This document shows positions 20,760 to 30,720 of a stretch of 64,000 bases of DNA, piece by piece. The stretch is from Brasenia schreberi. Taxonomy: Eukaryota > Streptophyta > Magnoliopsida > Nymphaeales > Cabombaceae. The DNA is taken from positions 10,243,001 to 10,307,000 of the forward strand of contig JAYKKT010000079.1 in NCBI GenBank assembly GCA_036023115.1, in the 5' to 3' direction. Under the pieces are notes generated by a model that was not told where the DNA came from, did not search any database, and worked only from the letters and a program-made list of their open reading frames with translations. The translations under genes were made by a program, and so were the position numbers. Numbering within the stretch: the stretch's first letter is position 1; each line of letters starts with the position of its first letter.

Positions 20760-21150
20760 TCAATTCTCGCACGCACCCACATTGAGCTTTCGCTCTTATT
20801 TGCAAGACCCAAGTAAGGGCCGTGTTATACTTTCCTTGGGTTTAATTTCATGTCGTGTGTGTAGTATTTCAATTATACACTCACACACATTGAGCTTTCG
20901 CTCTTACTCCCAAGACCTTAGTTAAGGCCATATTGCAATTTATATTTGGGTTTAATTTCATGTCGTGTGTGTAGTACTTCCATTCTCGCACTCACACACA
21001 TTGAGCTTTCGCTCTTATTCCCAAGACCTTAGTTAAGGCCATATTGCAATTTATATTTGGGTTTCATTTAAAGTCGTGTGTATTGTCTTTACATTTTCAC
21101 GTGCACCCACATTGAGCCTTCACTCTTATTTGCAAGACCCAAGTAAGGGC
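20760..21150 (+). repeat. About 109-bp tandem repeat (E3 LTR)
   Basis: Four ATTGAGC(T/C)TTC(G/A)CTCTTA units lie at about 20780, 20890, 21000 and 21110. Confidence 0.78.
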
Positions 21151-21460
21151 CCATATATATTATATACGTATTTCCCTTTCGACTATATCTTTAAGATTTG
21201 GGTTTTAAGGTTCAGCAGTGTGCGTAGTCTTTACATATATACACGGCACACACTTGCACTATTGAGCCTTTCCGCTCTTAAGATATAGCCATATTTCCCT
21301 TTTGCAATTTCCCTTCGGCAATTTACATTTACAAGACATTTCCCTTTGGTAATTTCCATTACAAGTCATTTCCCTTCGGCATTGTCTTTTAAATTCGGGT
21401 TTGCATTGCATATACGCCATACCACGAGTTAGGACGCATATTGCATCAAAGAAAACCCCA

Positions 21461-22684
21461 TGGTTTTTCGACATAAAACAATTTCTAGAAAATGGGGGAT
21501 TCGCCGAGGATGCCACATCCAAAGATAAGGCATTCATCCATAAAATTTCGACCCGATACACCATTCTAGGTGGGTTTTATACAAGAAAAGTTTTACCGGC
21601 ATCCTACTTAGGTGTATCGATCTAGAGGAGGCTAGGATAGTGATGCATGAGTTCCACGATGGAGAATCTGGAGGTCGTGTTAATGCCAACATGATGGCAA
21701 TGAAAATACTTAGAGGGGGCTATTTTTGGTCCACCCTGAAAAAGGATGTCACGATCATGTTAGAAAGTGTCATCCATGTCAAGTGCATGGGCACGCCATT
21801 CATATCCCATCATCTGCATTGCATTCCGTGGTCAGCCCCTGGCCATTCACCATGTGGGCGTTTGACATCGTAGGCCCAATATTTCCAAAAGCCTCGAATG
21901 GGCATCGATTCATTTTAGCAGCCACGGAGTATTTCTCCAAGTGGGTGGAAGCCATTTCCCTAACCAACGTGTTGGGGCAACATGTGGTGGCTTTCATTCG
22001 GGGGAATATCTTGGCTCGATTTGGGGTTCCACGAGACCTTGTGTCTGATAATGGTACCCCATTCAAGAACGAGCAGATGGTTAAGTTGTGCAACACGTAT
22101 GGCATAACTCACCACTTCTCTTCGCCCTACTACCCTCAAGGCAACGGCCAAGCCGAAGCCACAAACAAGACTCTCATTAGTATAATTGAGAAGACTTTAG
22201 AGAAGGGTAGGACGTGGCACGAGAAGTTGGATGAAGCCTTATGGGCTTATAGGACTTCCATCCGAACTCCCACGAATGCCACACCATTCGAATTGGTCTA
22301 TGGCACAAACACCATTCTTCCCATTCATACCCAACTGCATTCATTCCATACATCCCTAGCACTCGACCTCCCCCTAGAGACGCTTCAGCATGCTAGGATG
22401 GCCGAACTAGATTTGCTAGATGAGAGGCGACTCCTTGCTATGGATCATGCTCGTGCATACCGGCAAAGGATAGCCCGACACTATGGCAAACACATGAGAC
22501 CTCACCACTTTGAAGTGGGGGATCTGGTTTTGAAAATCATCCACTATCGTGGCCCACATCCCCTCGGAAAGTGGTGCCCCAAGTGGGATGGAACCTATGT
22601 TGTATGTGCAACCACCACGAATAACTCGTATTGGTTGATCGATGTAGAAGGTAGGAATTTAGCAGATCCTATCAATATTCAATA
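21461..22684 (+). pseudogene. Integrase fragment with an intact core (E3)
   Basis: Homology begins at the sequence preceding the zinc-binding region (ENGGFAEDATSKDKAFI). The HHCC region is split by a one-base loss near 21748, at the same place as in E2. From 21726 the core is open for over 310 codons: FDIVGPIFPK, SDNGTPF and GQAEATNK give all three catalytic acids, and a WDGTYVV module follows (GPY changed to GTY). At 22684 the frame runs into M1 LTR sequence, so the natural C-terminus (YLKKYHV) is replaced. Confidence 0.85.
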
Positions 22685-22787
22685 TCTGGAAGGCTCCTGG
22701 GTTTCCAGACTCAAAATAGCCCTTTGGGGCTGCTTTTACAAAAACCAGGTTTATTTGAGAAGTTCGTGGGATTTCGGGGTGTTTACA
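22685..22787 (-). mobile_element. M1: minus-strand solo LTR, right (5'-terminal) part
   Basis: The complement of the first 103 bases of a family-A LTR, ending GGGTGTTTACA at 22787. The next five bases, AGCCA, match the TSD at 15770-15774. Confidence 0.9.
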
Positions 22788-24463
22788 AGCCACAACTGAC
22801 TGTAACACCCGCAACCTTACCTCCTCTCCCTTAGACACCCCCCTAGCCAAGACAATCAGCCCTACCTTCCCTTAAGACCGGCCCCACTCCTTAGTGACTG
22901 CCCTAACTAGTTTCCCTTCACCTTTCCTAAGTCACCCTACCCCAAACCCAGCCAGCCCATTGTTCGGCTAGCGCCAAGGTGCCACACCCTCTACATCCTT
23001 GTCACCCATCCAGCACCCCTTTGACGCGCCCTTCCGAGGAGCTCCCTCTTGCAGCCCAAGGCGACGCTCAAGCCCAAGCTCAAGCAAGTCACCTCCGGAC
23101 CAGCTATACGTAAGTGCCTAACTCGGTCCTTGTTTATAGACTTGCTTATGCTTAATTAAATTTGATACGGAGTTGTAATAACGGAGCATTGTCTCCCCCC
23201 GCTTGTAATAACGTGGTTTGGCACACCCACACACACGTGCACTTGAGCTTATCTCGCTCTTAGTTGTACACAATTTTGAACACACACATGGGCCTAATCA
23301 GCCCTTAAGATATAGACTTATTTATATAATTTAAGTTGCGTGGGGTTTTGTTTAAGTTGTGTGCGTTGTCTTTCAATTCTCACACTCACACACATTGAGC
23401 TTTCGCTCTTATTTTCAAGACCCAAGTAAGGGCCGTGTTATATTTTCCCTTGGGTGTTTTACTTCATGTCGTGTGCGTAGCATTTCAATTCTATACTCAC
23501 ACACATTGAGCTTTCGCTCTTACTCCCAAGACCTTAGTCAAGGCCTATTGCAATTTATATTTGGGTTTAATTTCATGTCATGTGCGTAGTACTTAAATTC
23601 TACACTCACACACATTGAGCTTTCGCTCTTACTCCCAAGACCTTAGTCAAGGCCATATTGCAATTTATATTTGGGGTTTCATTTAAGTCGTGTGAGTTGT
23701 CTTTCAATATACACACAACACCCACGCAACACGTTGGCGACCTTCGGGCCCATATATATTATAAGTATTTCCCTTTCGGCTATGTCTTTAAGATTTGGGT
23801 TTCAAGGTTCAGCAGTGTGCGTAGTCTTTACATATATACACGGCACACACTTGCACTATTGAGCCTTTTCGCTCTTAAGATATAGCCATATTTCCCTTTC
23901 GTAATTTCCCTTTTGCAATTTACATTTCAAGTCATTTCCCTTCCGCATTGTCTTTCAAATTCGGGTTTTCCCTTTGGAGTTGCGTGAGTTTGCATTGCAT
24001 ATACGCCATACCACGAGTTAGGATGCATATTGCATCAAAGCAAACCCCATACTCCCGCTCAAAATCGCCCCACTTAGGTCACGTGTTCATAACACACACC
24101 TAGTTGGCCCAAAAAGGGATAAAAAGAAAGACATAGGCACGTGCAAATCCACGTGAAATAAAATCTGAAAATCATACAAAAACAGCCCGAATCGAACACC
24201 TCAAACATTTTCGTAGGTTCTCATATTTAAAAACTCGATTTTCTAACCGTACAGACTGACCCTTGCGCATCGATGCAAGAAGGTCTGTGACGAAAAGAGC
24301 TTGCTTGTTCACAGTCGCCACGTTAGGAGTCAGATTTTAAAATATCTCTTCGCTAGCTTAAGCAAGCTAGCTGGCACGTCCTTTTTGCTTAAATAGGACT
24401 TAGACACACGAAAAGATTTGCTTTAGGCCTAAAAACCAGAAGCGGGAACTTTCTACGTCGACA
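22788..24463 (+). repeat. E2 3' LTR, right part (family A)
   Basis: Resumes after M1 and carries GTAAGTG (23110), tandem repeats (about 23380-23700), the 36-nt hairpin (24252-24287), the terminal palindrome (24352-24371, last pair A.C) and TGGCACGTCC. It ends TACGTCGACA at 24463, followed by a second copy of the LTR terminus. Confidence 0.85.
23380..23700 (+). repeat. About 109-bp tandem repeat, three units (E2 LTR)
   Basis: TTGAGCTTTCGCTCTTA recurs at about 23394, 23505 and 23614 with the same intervening phrases as in the other LTRs. Confidence 0.75.
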
Positions 24464-24562
24464 AGCTAGCTGGCACGCCCTTTTGCTTAAACAGGACTTA
24501 GACACAAGAAAGGATTCGCTTCAGGCCTAAGAACTAGAGGCGGGGATTTTCTAGCGTCTACA
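24464..24562 (+). repeat. Second copy of the LTR terminus
   Basis: A diverged repeat of about 100 bp, from AGCTAGCTGGCACGCCC to GCGTCTACA, matching 24366-24463. The copies differ at many sites, so this is not a recent slip. It could be the end of a second LTR recombined onto the first. Confidence 0.7.
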
Positions 24563-25380
24563 TCCATAACATAATATAAGATTATAGACCTCTAAATCAC
24601 CCTATGCTCATGAGGTAATTAGGTTGTTTATTTATTTTGAATAGTTGTAGATTCAATTTTAATTCGGACGAAAACACATGTACAAATCTGAAAACCTATT
24701 TTTCTATACTTTACACATGTCCGATGAACAAATTTTATTTCAAGATTCCGTTCTCCGAATGTTCCACAATTTTGTACATATAATCTGCACACATCAACAA
24801 ACATTTAATAAATTTTTCAAGAATTTTAGGCTTATGAAACATCACCAATAAACTCAGAGAAGTTTTATTAAAATCAGAATGAATTCTGAAAAACCAGAGG
24901 TTCCTACAACAAAGGTTGGGTTATTACCCAATATATTTGTACACAATAAACCAATTTGATTGAAAATAGTCTAATTGAAAGTTGAAATCTATAGCTTTCC
25001 AACAAGACAAATTTCATAGAAATCAGAGGTCTGATCATAAAAATACAATAGTTTTTCTAAACCTTTGACTTTCTCGTACAAGTCTATCCCGAGAGTCTGA
25101 GTGGAGTGCATTTTTGGAATTAATTATATAAATCTACAGTACATAAAATAAAAATAAAAATATTTTCTGAATCTATAAATCAAAATCTATTTTGTATAAA
25201 ATTTTTAGAATTTTTGGAAATTCAAAACTATTCTAAAAAAACTAGAGGAGATTTGCTGAAAATAGAATCAGTTTATGTTTTTCAAGAACTTGGGATGTTT
25301 TTGAGTTGAGAATCAAAATAACGTTTTTTATCATATTTTGGAATTTGGAATTTGGTTTTAAAAATTTACCAGATCTCAAA
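24563..25380. other. AT-rich stretch without genes
   Basis: Low-GC sequence without coding potential and without the repeat phrases of the surrounding LTRs. Part of it may belong to the diverged LTR whose end lies at 25592; its start cannot be found. Confidence 0.5.
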
Positions 25381-25396
25381 CAATTTTGAAAGCGTC

Positions 25397-25592
25397 TAGG
25401 CTAACCCTTGAGCATCGATTCAAGAAGGCCTATGTCGTAAAAAATTCACTTATCTATGATCGTTACACGAAGTGAGAAAATCAATCTTTGCTAGTTTGAG
25501 CAAACTAGATGGCACGCTCACACACACGATGTAGTCTGTGAATTTTATTTCGAATCTCCACATAGGTTTCAGAATAAAAACTCACGTCTACA
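25397..25592 (+). repeat. 3' end of a highly diverged related LTR
   Basis: Keeps the order of terminal LTR features despite heavy divergence. These are a 36-nt hairpin (25397-25432, outer stem TAGGC/GCCTA), an inverted repeat CTAGTTTG-AG-CAAACTAG (25491-25508), TGGCACGCTC (25510-25519) and a final ACGTCTACA (ending 25592). No PBS follows, so it is a 3' or solo LTR, or a truncated piece. Confidence 0.65.
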
Positions 25593-26065
25593 ATGACAAA
25601 CAAAGTTATGGGATTATAACTCAACCTCTATTGTAGGAAGTGCAGTATTTACAGACTCTCTTCCGATTTCATTCGGTATTCTCTGATTTTATTTATGACC
25701 TTACACGATCCTAAAATTCTTCAAAATTTTATGGACAATTAGTCTTTATGTGTAGATTAAGTGTAAAAAATTTCATCTCATTCAAATAAGAAAGTAAAGA
25801 AAGAAAAATGATTAATTGGACATATGTAGATTGAAGAAAATAGAGTTTCAGTTTCTATAAAATACATGAATGTATTTTGACCGAATTGAAAGGTAATCTA
25901 CAACAATCAAAATGTAAAAAACTGAAGTAAATGAAGAAAATTATCATTATGGCATAAGGATAGAGGAGACTAGGAGATATAAGATCTTACAATGTATATT
26001 GGGGTAGAAGGAACTATTAATCAAACATATAGAATGCATAAATAAGCATAAAGGAAATTGGGTAG
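25593..26065. other. AT-rich stretch without genes
   Basis: No coding frame, no repeat seen elsewhere in the window, no RNA gene. It ends at the F LTR. It may be older host or repeat sequence into which the elements inserted. Confidence 0.45.
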
Positions 26066-28645
26066 TGTAAGACACGAAAATTTCTATGCTCCTGGTTTAC
26101 AAGACCAGAAACGAGTCTTTTCGCATTTATGTCACTTTTAAGGGCGTGCCAGCTAGCTTACTCAAACTAGCGAAGATTTTTGCAAATATCTGACTTTTGG
26201 GCAATTGTGGGCAAGCGGGATCTTTTCGCTATAAACCTTCTTGAACTGGTGCTCAAGGGTCGGTTTAAGCACTTATGGACTTCGATAAAAATAGTTTTAA
26301 CTCTTGAAATATAAGTGTTTGAAATACGAATTTGATTCGTGCCTACGTTGCAATTTTTATGTACGGGGTTGTACGATTCTAAGTCTTTGAGTTTTAGCTA
26401 GTTTAGGCCGGATATGTGTGTGCACAAGTGGCCTAATTGTAGCGAGTTTGAGCGTGGATTCAGGGTTTCCATTTGAAAACGTGTGAATGCAAGGATGCAC
26501 AAATACTTGTCGGGTTTGATATGATGATGTGAGCTAGGCTCGAATTGAAAGCAACTCACACACACAACTTAATGTAAATACCTGAATAAAAGTGCAACTC
26601 ACGCAGCTTAAGGGAAATACCCAAACTTTAAAGCAACTCACACGACTTGAATGTAAATTGCAGAATTCGAAATATACTTATATCCTAAGAGCGGAAAGGC
26701 TCAATGTGAGTGTGTGTTTGTCGTGTATAAATGGAAAGACAACTCACACACACGACTTGAATTGAACTTGCCGAAGGGGAAATATAAGTATATATATGAG
26801 CGGGAAGGCTCAACGTGTTCGTGTGTGATGTGTATAAATGGAAAGACAACTCACACACACGACTTGAATTGAACTTTGCCGAAAGGGAGATATAGATATA
26901 AGAGCGGAAAGACTCAATGTGTGCGTGTGTGTTGTGTATAAATTGAAAGACAACTCACACGACTGAAATTGAACCACCCGAAATGTAAGTGTATACACGA
27001 CTTGGAATGTAAAACTCACGCAACCGAAAGTATATAGATACTTTATATCTTATGGGCTGCCAAGGCCAAAATGTGCATGAGAGTGTTGAGCTAGTGCTCG
27101 GGTTCCCTTTGTGTGCAAGTGTGGAAGCTTAAATGACAACGCACACAGCTCAAATTAACAACCCGAATGAAATTGCAACTCACACGGCTCTTACTAGAGT
27201 CTTTGGAGTAACAGCGAAAGCTCAATGCGTGTGTGAGCAAATCGTGTACGATTAAGAGCTAAAGCTCAAGTGTATGTGGGTGTCTTGTATACAAGATAAG
27301 AGCTAAGGCTCAAGTGCACGTGTGTGTCTCGTGTATGAGATAAGAGCTAAGGCTCAAGTGCACGTATGTGTCTAGTGTGTCAAGCACCAATATTACATCT
27401 CGGGGGGAGACAACGCTCCATTACTACAACCCTGTATCAAAATTTAATTGAACTTTAAATGTAAAGAACTTACAACTCACCTAGCCCGCTATGTGGGATT
27501 TCCCTAGGAGGCGTATGCCTTGCTTGTGGAGCTCGGGTCACAGCACCTTCATGTGGTAGCAACGGAGCATGTCCTCCTTCAAGTGGTGAGCCTTGGTGAC
27601 ATGTAGCCAAGTGGTAAGCCGTGTAGGAGTGGGGGGCACGGGAAAGTGAAGTTTGAGAGCTTGGAGGCTTGAAGACTTGGGGGCAACTAAGTTTTAGTGG
27701 GTTTAGGGCCTTGGAAAGCTTTTGGTTTGGTGTGACTCGAGCCAAGGGTGGCTCGAGTGGGCTTGGTTTGAGGTGTTCTGCCAAGAGACTTGGCCGACTT
27801 TGGCTTAGGTGGCCGGGTATGTTTTTGGTAAGGTTTAGACTTAGGGGGTTTAAGTCTTGGTTTGAGATGGACGCGGGCTGGGATTAGGTTGCAGTTGGTC
27901 CTAGTCTTAGTTTAGGTTTTAGTTAGGTCCTAACTAGATTAGGTTTGGTCTAGTTTAGGTTAGGGTGACTCGAGCCAAGAGTGGCTCGAGTGGGCTTGGG
28001 GTGTCCGGCCAAGGGAGGTGGCCGTTTTGCCTAAAAGAAATGGCCTGCCACAAGGCAGGCTGTGGGTTTTTGTTTGGGATATGGGACACGGCCTGCACCA
28101 GCAGGCCATGGGTTTTGTAGGTGAAACCGCTTGTAAGAGGGCAGGCCGTTTGGCTTGATTTGATGCAGTCGACAAGTGCTAGGAGCTAGGCGCTGCTGGG
28201 CCGGCGGTTGGGCGCGTGGAAGACTGGGCGCGCTAAGCGCAGTGGGGGCACACGGGGTGTGCATGGCGCACTAGGGTTTTAGCACGGGGTTTGTGAGGGA
28301 GTTGGTTTGGGTGAAGTGGGTGAGTGGGTTAGGTAGGTTCAGTTGGGGTTAGGTAGGTTCAGTTAGGGTTAGGTAGGTTCGAGCCTAGGCTAGGTTGGGG
28401 CTAGGTTTAGGATGGCTTACCTCTTGGAGCCGGTCCACCGTATGCACCCACGTCGAGCCCACCTTGGTTGCAGCCCACCTTGTTACAGCCCTTGGCTAGG
28501 TCTAGGTTCATACAAGGTTCGAACCCAAACCCTTGATCAAGCCCACATGGCTAACCCATGGCTAAGCTCCATGGCTAGCCTCTCTCATTCTCTCTCCTCC
28601 CGCAAGTATTTCACGTGAATCCCTTCTTGGAGACCCCCTCACCTC

Positions 28646-28653
28646 TATTTATA
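28646..28653 (-). promoter_or_regulatory. TATA box of F LTR
   Basis: TATAAATA on the minus strand within CCTATAAATAGAGGTGAGGGGG, a near-ideal plant TATA context. The same context occurs in both B LTRs and both C LTRs. Confidence 0.75.
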
Positions 28654-28689
28654 GGCAAATGAGGTGGGTCTTGGGTTTAGATACGGGTT

Positions 28690-28925
28690 CGAGATCTGGA
28701 TCTAAATCCAAATACTATTTGGATTTGGAGCTAGATATTTATGACCAGATCCGATCCAAATCCAAATATTTATATGTATATGGATCTAGATATTTTGGTC
28801 CAGATCCAATCCAATCCAAACACTATTTGGATCCAATCCAAATCCAAACACTATTTGGATCGATCCAAATCCAAACACTATTTGGATATGGATCTAGATA
28901 TTTATGGTCCAGATCCAATTCAAAT
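28690..28925 (-). repeat. GGATCC/ATCCAAATCC short repeats upstream of TATA (F U3)
   Basis: Many copies of ATCCAAATCC, ACTATTTGGAT and GATCTGGA lie on the promoter-distal side of the TATA box. Similar arrays occur in B, C and, more briefly, A LTRs. Confidence 0.7.
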
Positions 28926-29504
28926 TTTCTTTGAGTAGTCCTTCTTGGCGTTTCGAGACGAACGGTTTGTGCGGGCCCTGGCTTCATCAGTGCTCCATCT
29001 TATGCTGGGTTTTTCCCATCTTTGTCATCCGAACTCCACCTCGCCTTTTTGGACTTCATTTTTACTTATTTTCGCCGTTTTTGGCTTGGATTTCTGCTGC
29101 TTGAGTAGATGTGCTTGACTTGGCTTTTGGGTGCTCCGAGCTGGCATTCTACATCGGGCCTAGGCCTTCCTTTTGCCTTTTGACCCGGGCTTTTATCAAG
29201 CCAGGGTGTTGTCTTTGAGCTTCTAAACCTGTTTTTGAGGCTGCTTTAGCGTTCAGGGTTTTGGAATTGCTTTCTGGGCTGCTTCTTGATTAGGTGTCGT
29301 CCTTCATGCTTCACTTGTTTCATTTTGGTTTTTGCAAAATTGGGACTTGGCCCATATATGTGAAATTTGATTTGAATGGGGTTTTAGCAAAATTTGAAGC
29401 TTTTTCAGCCCCTGGGTTTTCAAAAACTCCAACATTTGGCTTTGAAATGATTTTTCAAACCAGGTGTTTATTTTCGAAATTCGTTTTATTTTGGGGTGTT
29501 TATA

Positions 29505-29905
29505 GATGCCCCTCTTTGGCATTATCCAACAAAGAAGAAACACCCCTTTTTGTGGTTTTTCTCAAAATTTTCTTAAGAATGCACCATCCTTGTTTCGTAA
29601 AACCCTGTTTTCTTTTATCACAAGAGGGGATTTTTAGCAAAAGGGGACTTTTCCTAGCTATTTCCCTATATATGATCATGCATGAATTACTCTTTGAATG
29701 CATGCATGAGTGAGCAAAATTTTGTTTTTGGTTTTTGAGCCCGAAGAGAACCTTTTGTGGCTGACTGCTCCGAGCAGGTTTTTTTCCATGTCTTTTTGAC
29801 ATTTTCGGGTTTTCGAGTTTGGAGAGAGCCTTTTGAGGCTGTCTGCTCCGAGCAGGTTCTACCCATTTGTCTTTTTGACATTTGCGGGTTTTTGAAAATT
29901 TCCTT
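29505..29905 (-). mobile_element. F tail fragment with PPT
   Basis: GATGCCCCTCTTT (29505-29517) is the complement of the PPT. The palindrome next to it has lost its second arm. Tail sequence like that of C (51833-52150) follows, including two GCTCCGAGCAGGT phrases near 29767 and 29847. It stops near 29905, where LTR interior of M2 begins, so the rest of F was deleted. Confidence 0.75.
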
Positions 29906-30229
29906 GATTACAGATTTTAGATCACGTGGATTTGAACGTGCCTAAGTCTTTCTTTTTATCCCTTGATGGGCCTCCTAAGTGTGTGTTATGAACACTCCAC
30001 TACATGGGGCGAATTTGAGCGGGAATACGGGGCTTGCTTCGATGCAATATGCATCCTACCTCGTGGTATGGCGTAGATGCAATGCAAACTCACGCTGCTC
30101 CAAAGGGAAAACCCGAATGTAAAGACAATGCCGAAGGGAAATAACCGAAGGGAAATAACTGAAGGGAAATGACTTGTAATGTAAATGCCGAAGGGAGATA
30201 TGTATATAGGGTATATACGTGCCCTTACT

Positions 30230-30720
30230 TGGGTCTTTCAAATAAGAGCGAAGGCTCAATGTGGGTGCATGCTTGAATTGAAAGACTTACACACACGACA
30301 TGAAATAAAACCCAAATATAACTTGTAGTATGGCCTTGATTAAGGTCTTGGGAATAAGAGTGAAAGCTCAATGTGTGTGAGTGCTTGAATTGAAGTACTA
30401 CGCACACAACATGAAATTAAACCCAAATAGTATAACCCGGCCCTTACTTGGGTCTTTCAAATAAGAGCGAAGGCTCAATGTGTGTGAGTGCTTGAATTGA
30501 AAGACTTACACACACGACATGAAATGAAAACCCAAATAGTATAGCTCGGCCCTTACTTGGGTCTTTCAAATAAGAGCGAAGGCTCAATGTGTGTGAGTGC
30601 TTGAATTGAAAGACTTACACACACGACATGAAATAAAACCCAAATAGTATAGCACGACCCTTACTTGGGTCTTTTAAATAAGAGCGAAGGCTCAATGTGT
30701 GTGTGAGTGCTTGAATTGAA
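30230..30720 (-). repeat. About 109-bp tandem repeat, five units (M2)
   Basis: AAGAGCGAAGGCTCAATGTG recurs five times with the phrases TTGAATTGAAAGACTTACACACACGACATGAAAT between units (shown in parts in other entries). This array matches the one in S2, which lies inside the same LTR. Confidence 0.8.

Larger units (their letters stand above)
18448..21461 (+). repeat. E3 5' LTR, truncated at its 3' end (family A)
   Basis: Carries the U3 palindrome (18929-18955, one mismatch), telomere-like repeats (about 19290-19660), TATAAA (19686-19691) with C-run and TAGTGGGCGGG, GTAAGTG (20499) and tandem repeats (about 20760-21150). The last several hundred bases of a normal family-A LTR, including the 36-nt hairpin and terminal palindrome, are missing. 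Confidence 0.88.
18448..22684 (+). mobile_element. E3: LTR fused to an integrase fragment, nested in M1
   Basis: A family-A LTR starts TGTAAACACC at 18448 inside M1. It runs to about 21461, where it passes without a proper LTR end into integrase coding sequence. Integrase continues to 22684 and is then joined directly to the last 103 bp of M1. Two deletions explain this: one removed the LTR end, gag and most of pol; the other removed the E3 3' end plus roughly 730 bp of M1. No TSD can be shown because the right border is lost. Confidence 0.82.
5062..24562 (+). mobile_element. E2: interrupted Ty3/gypsy Tat-type element, 3' portion
   Basis: The parts read in order: protease and G-patch-like region (5062-5980), pol (6006-9575), tail (9576-9745 and 13198-14193), PPT (14194-14206) and 3' LTR (14207-15774 and 22788-24562). 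Gag and the 5' LTR are outside the window, beyond the E1 insertion. Two later insertions split it: S1 at 9746 and M1 at 15775. Many stops, frameshifts and one large deletion in the RNase H region make it non-functional. Confidence 0.87.
26066..29504 (-). repeat. F 3' LTR, family B (3439 bp)
   Basis: On the minus strand it starts TATAAACACCCC after a PPT and ends CGTGTCTTACA, so the ends are TA..CA. It holds the PBS-like decamer complement (26142-26151), a 36-nt hairpin with perfect TAAAC/GTTTA outer pairing (26232-26267), GAGCGGAAAGGCTC repeats (about 26690-26960), an ACTTAC donor complement (27468-27473), TTAGGTT-type repeats and a strong TATA box (28646-28653). It is related to the LTR at 37583-40891. 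Confidence 0.88.

Noticed and set aside
27470..27890. Possible host exon (Pro-rich frame on minus strand, Gly/Trp-rich frame on plus)
   Set aside because: The region lies within the F LTR and corresponds to the B LTR leader at about 39000-39200; the frames are not conserved.
28659..28938. Asp/Leu/Ile-rich frames (DLDLDI, IQIQ) in U3
   Set aside because: Translations of GGATCTGGATTT and ATCCAAATCC short repeats; not proteins.
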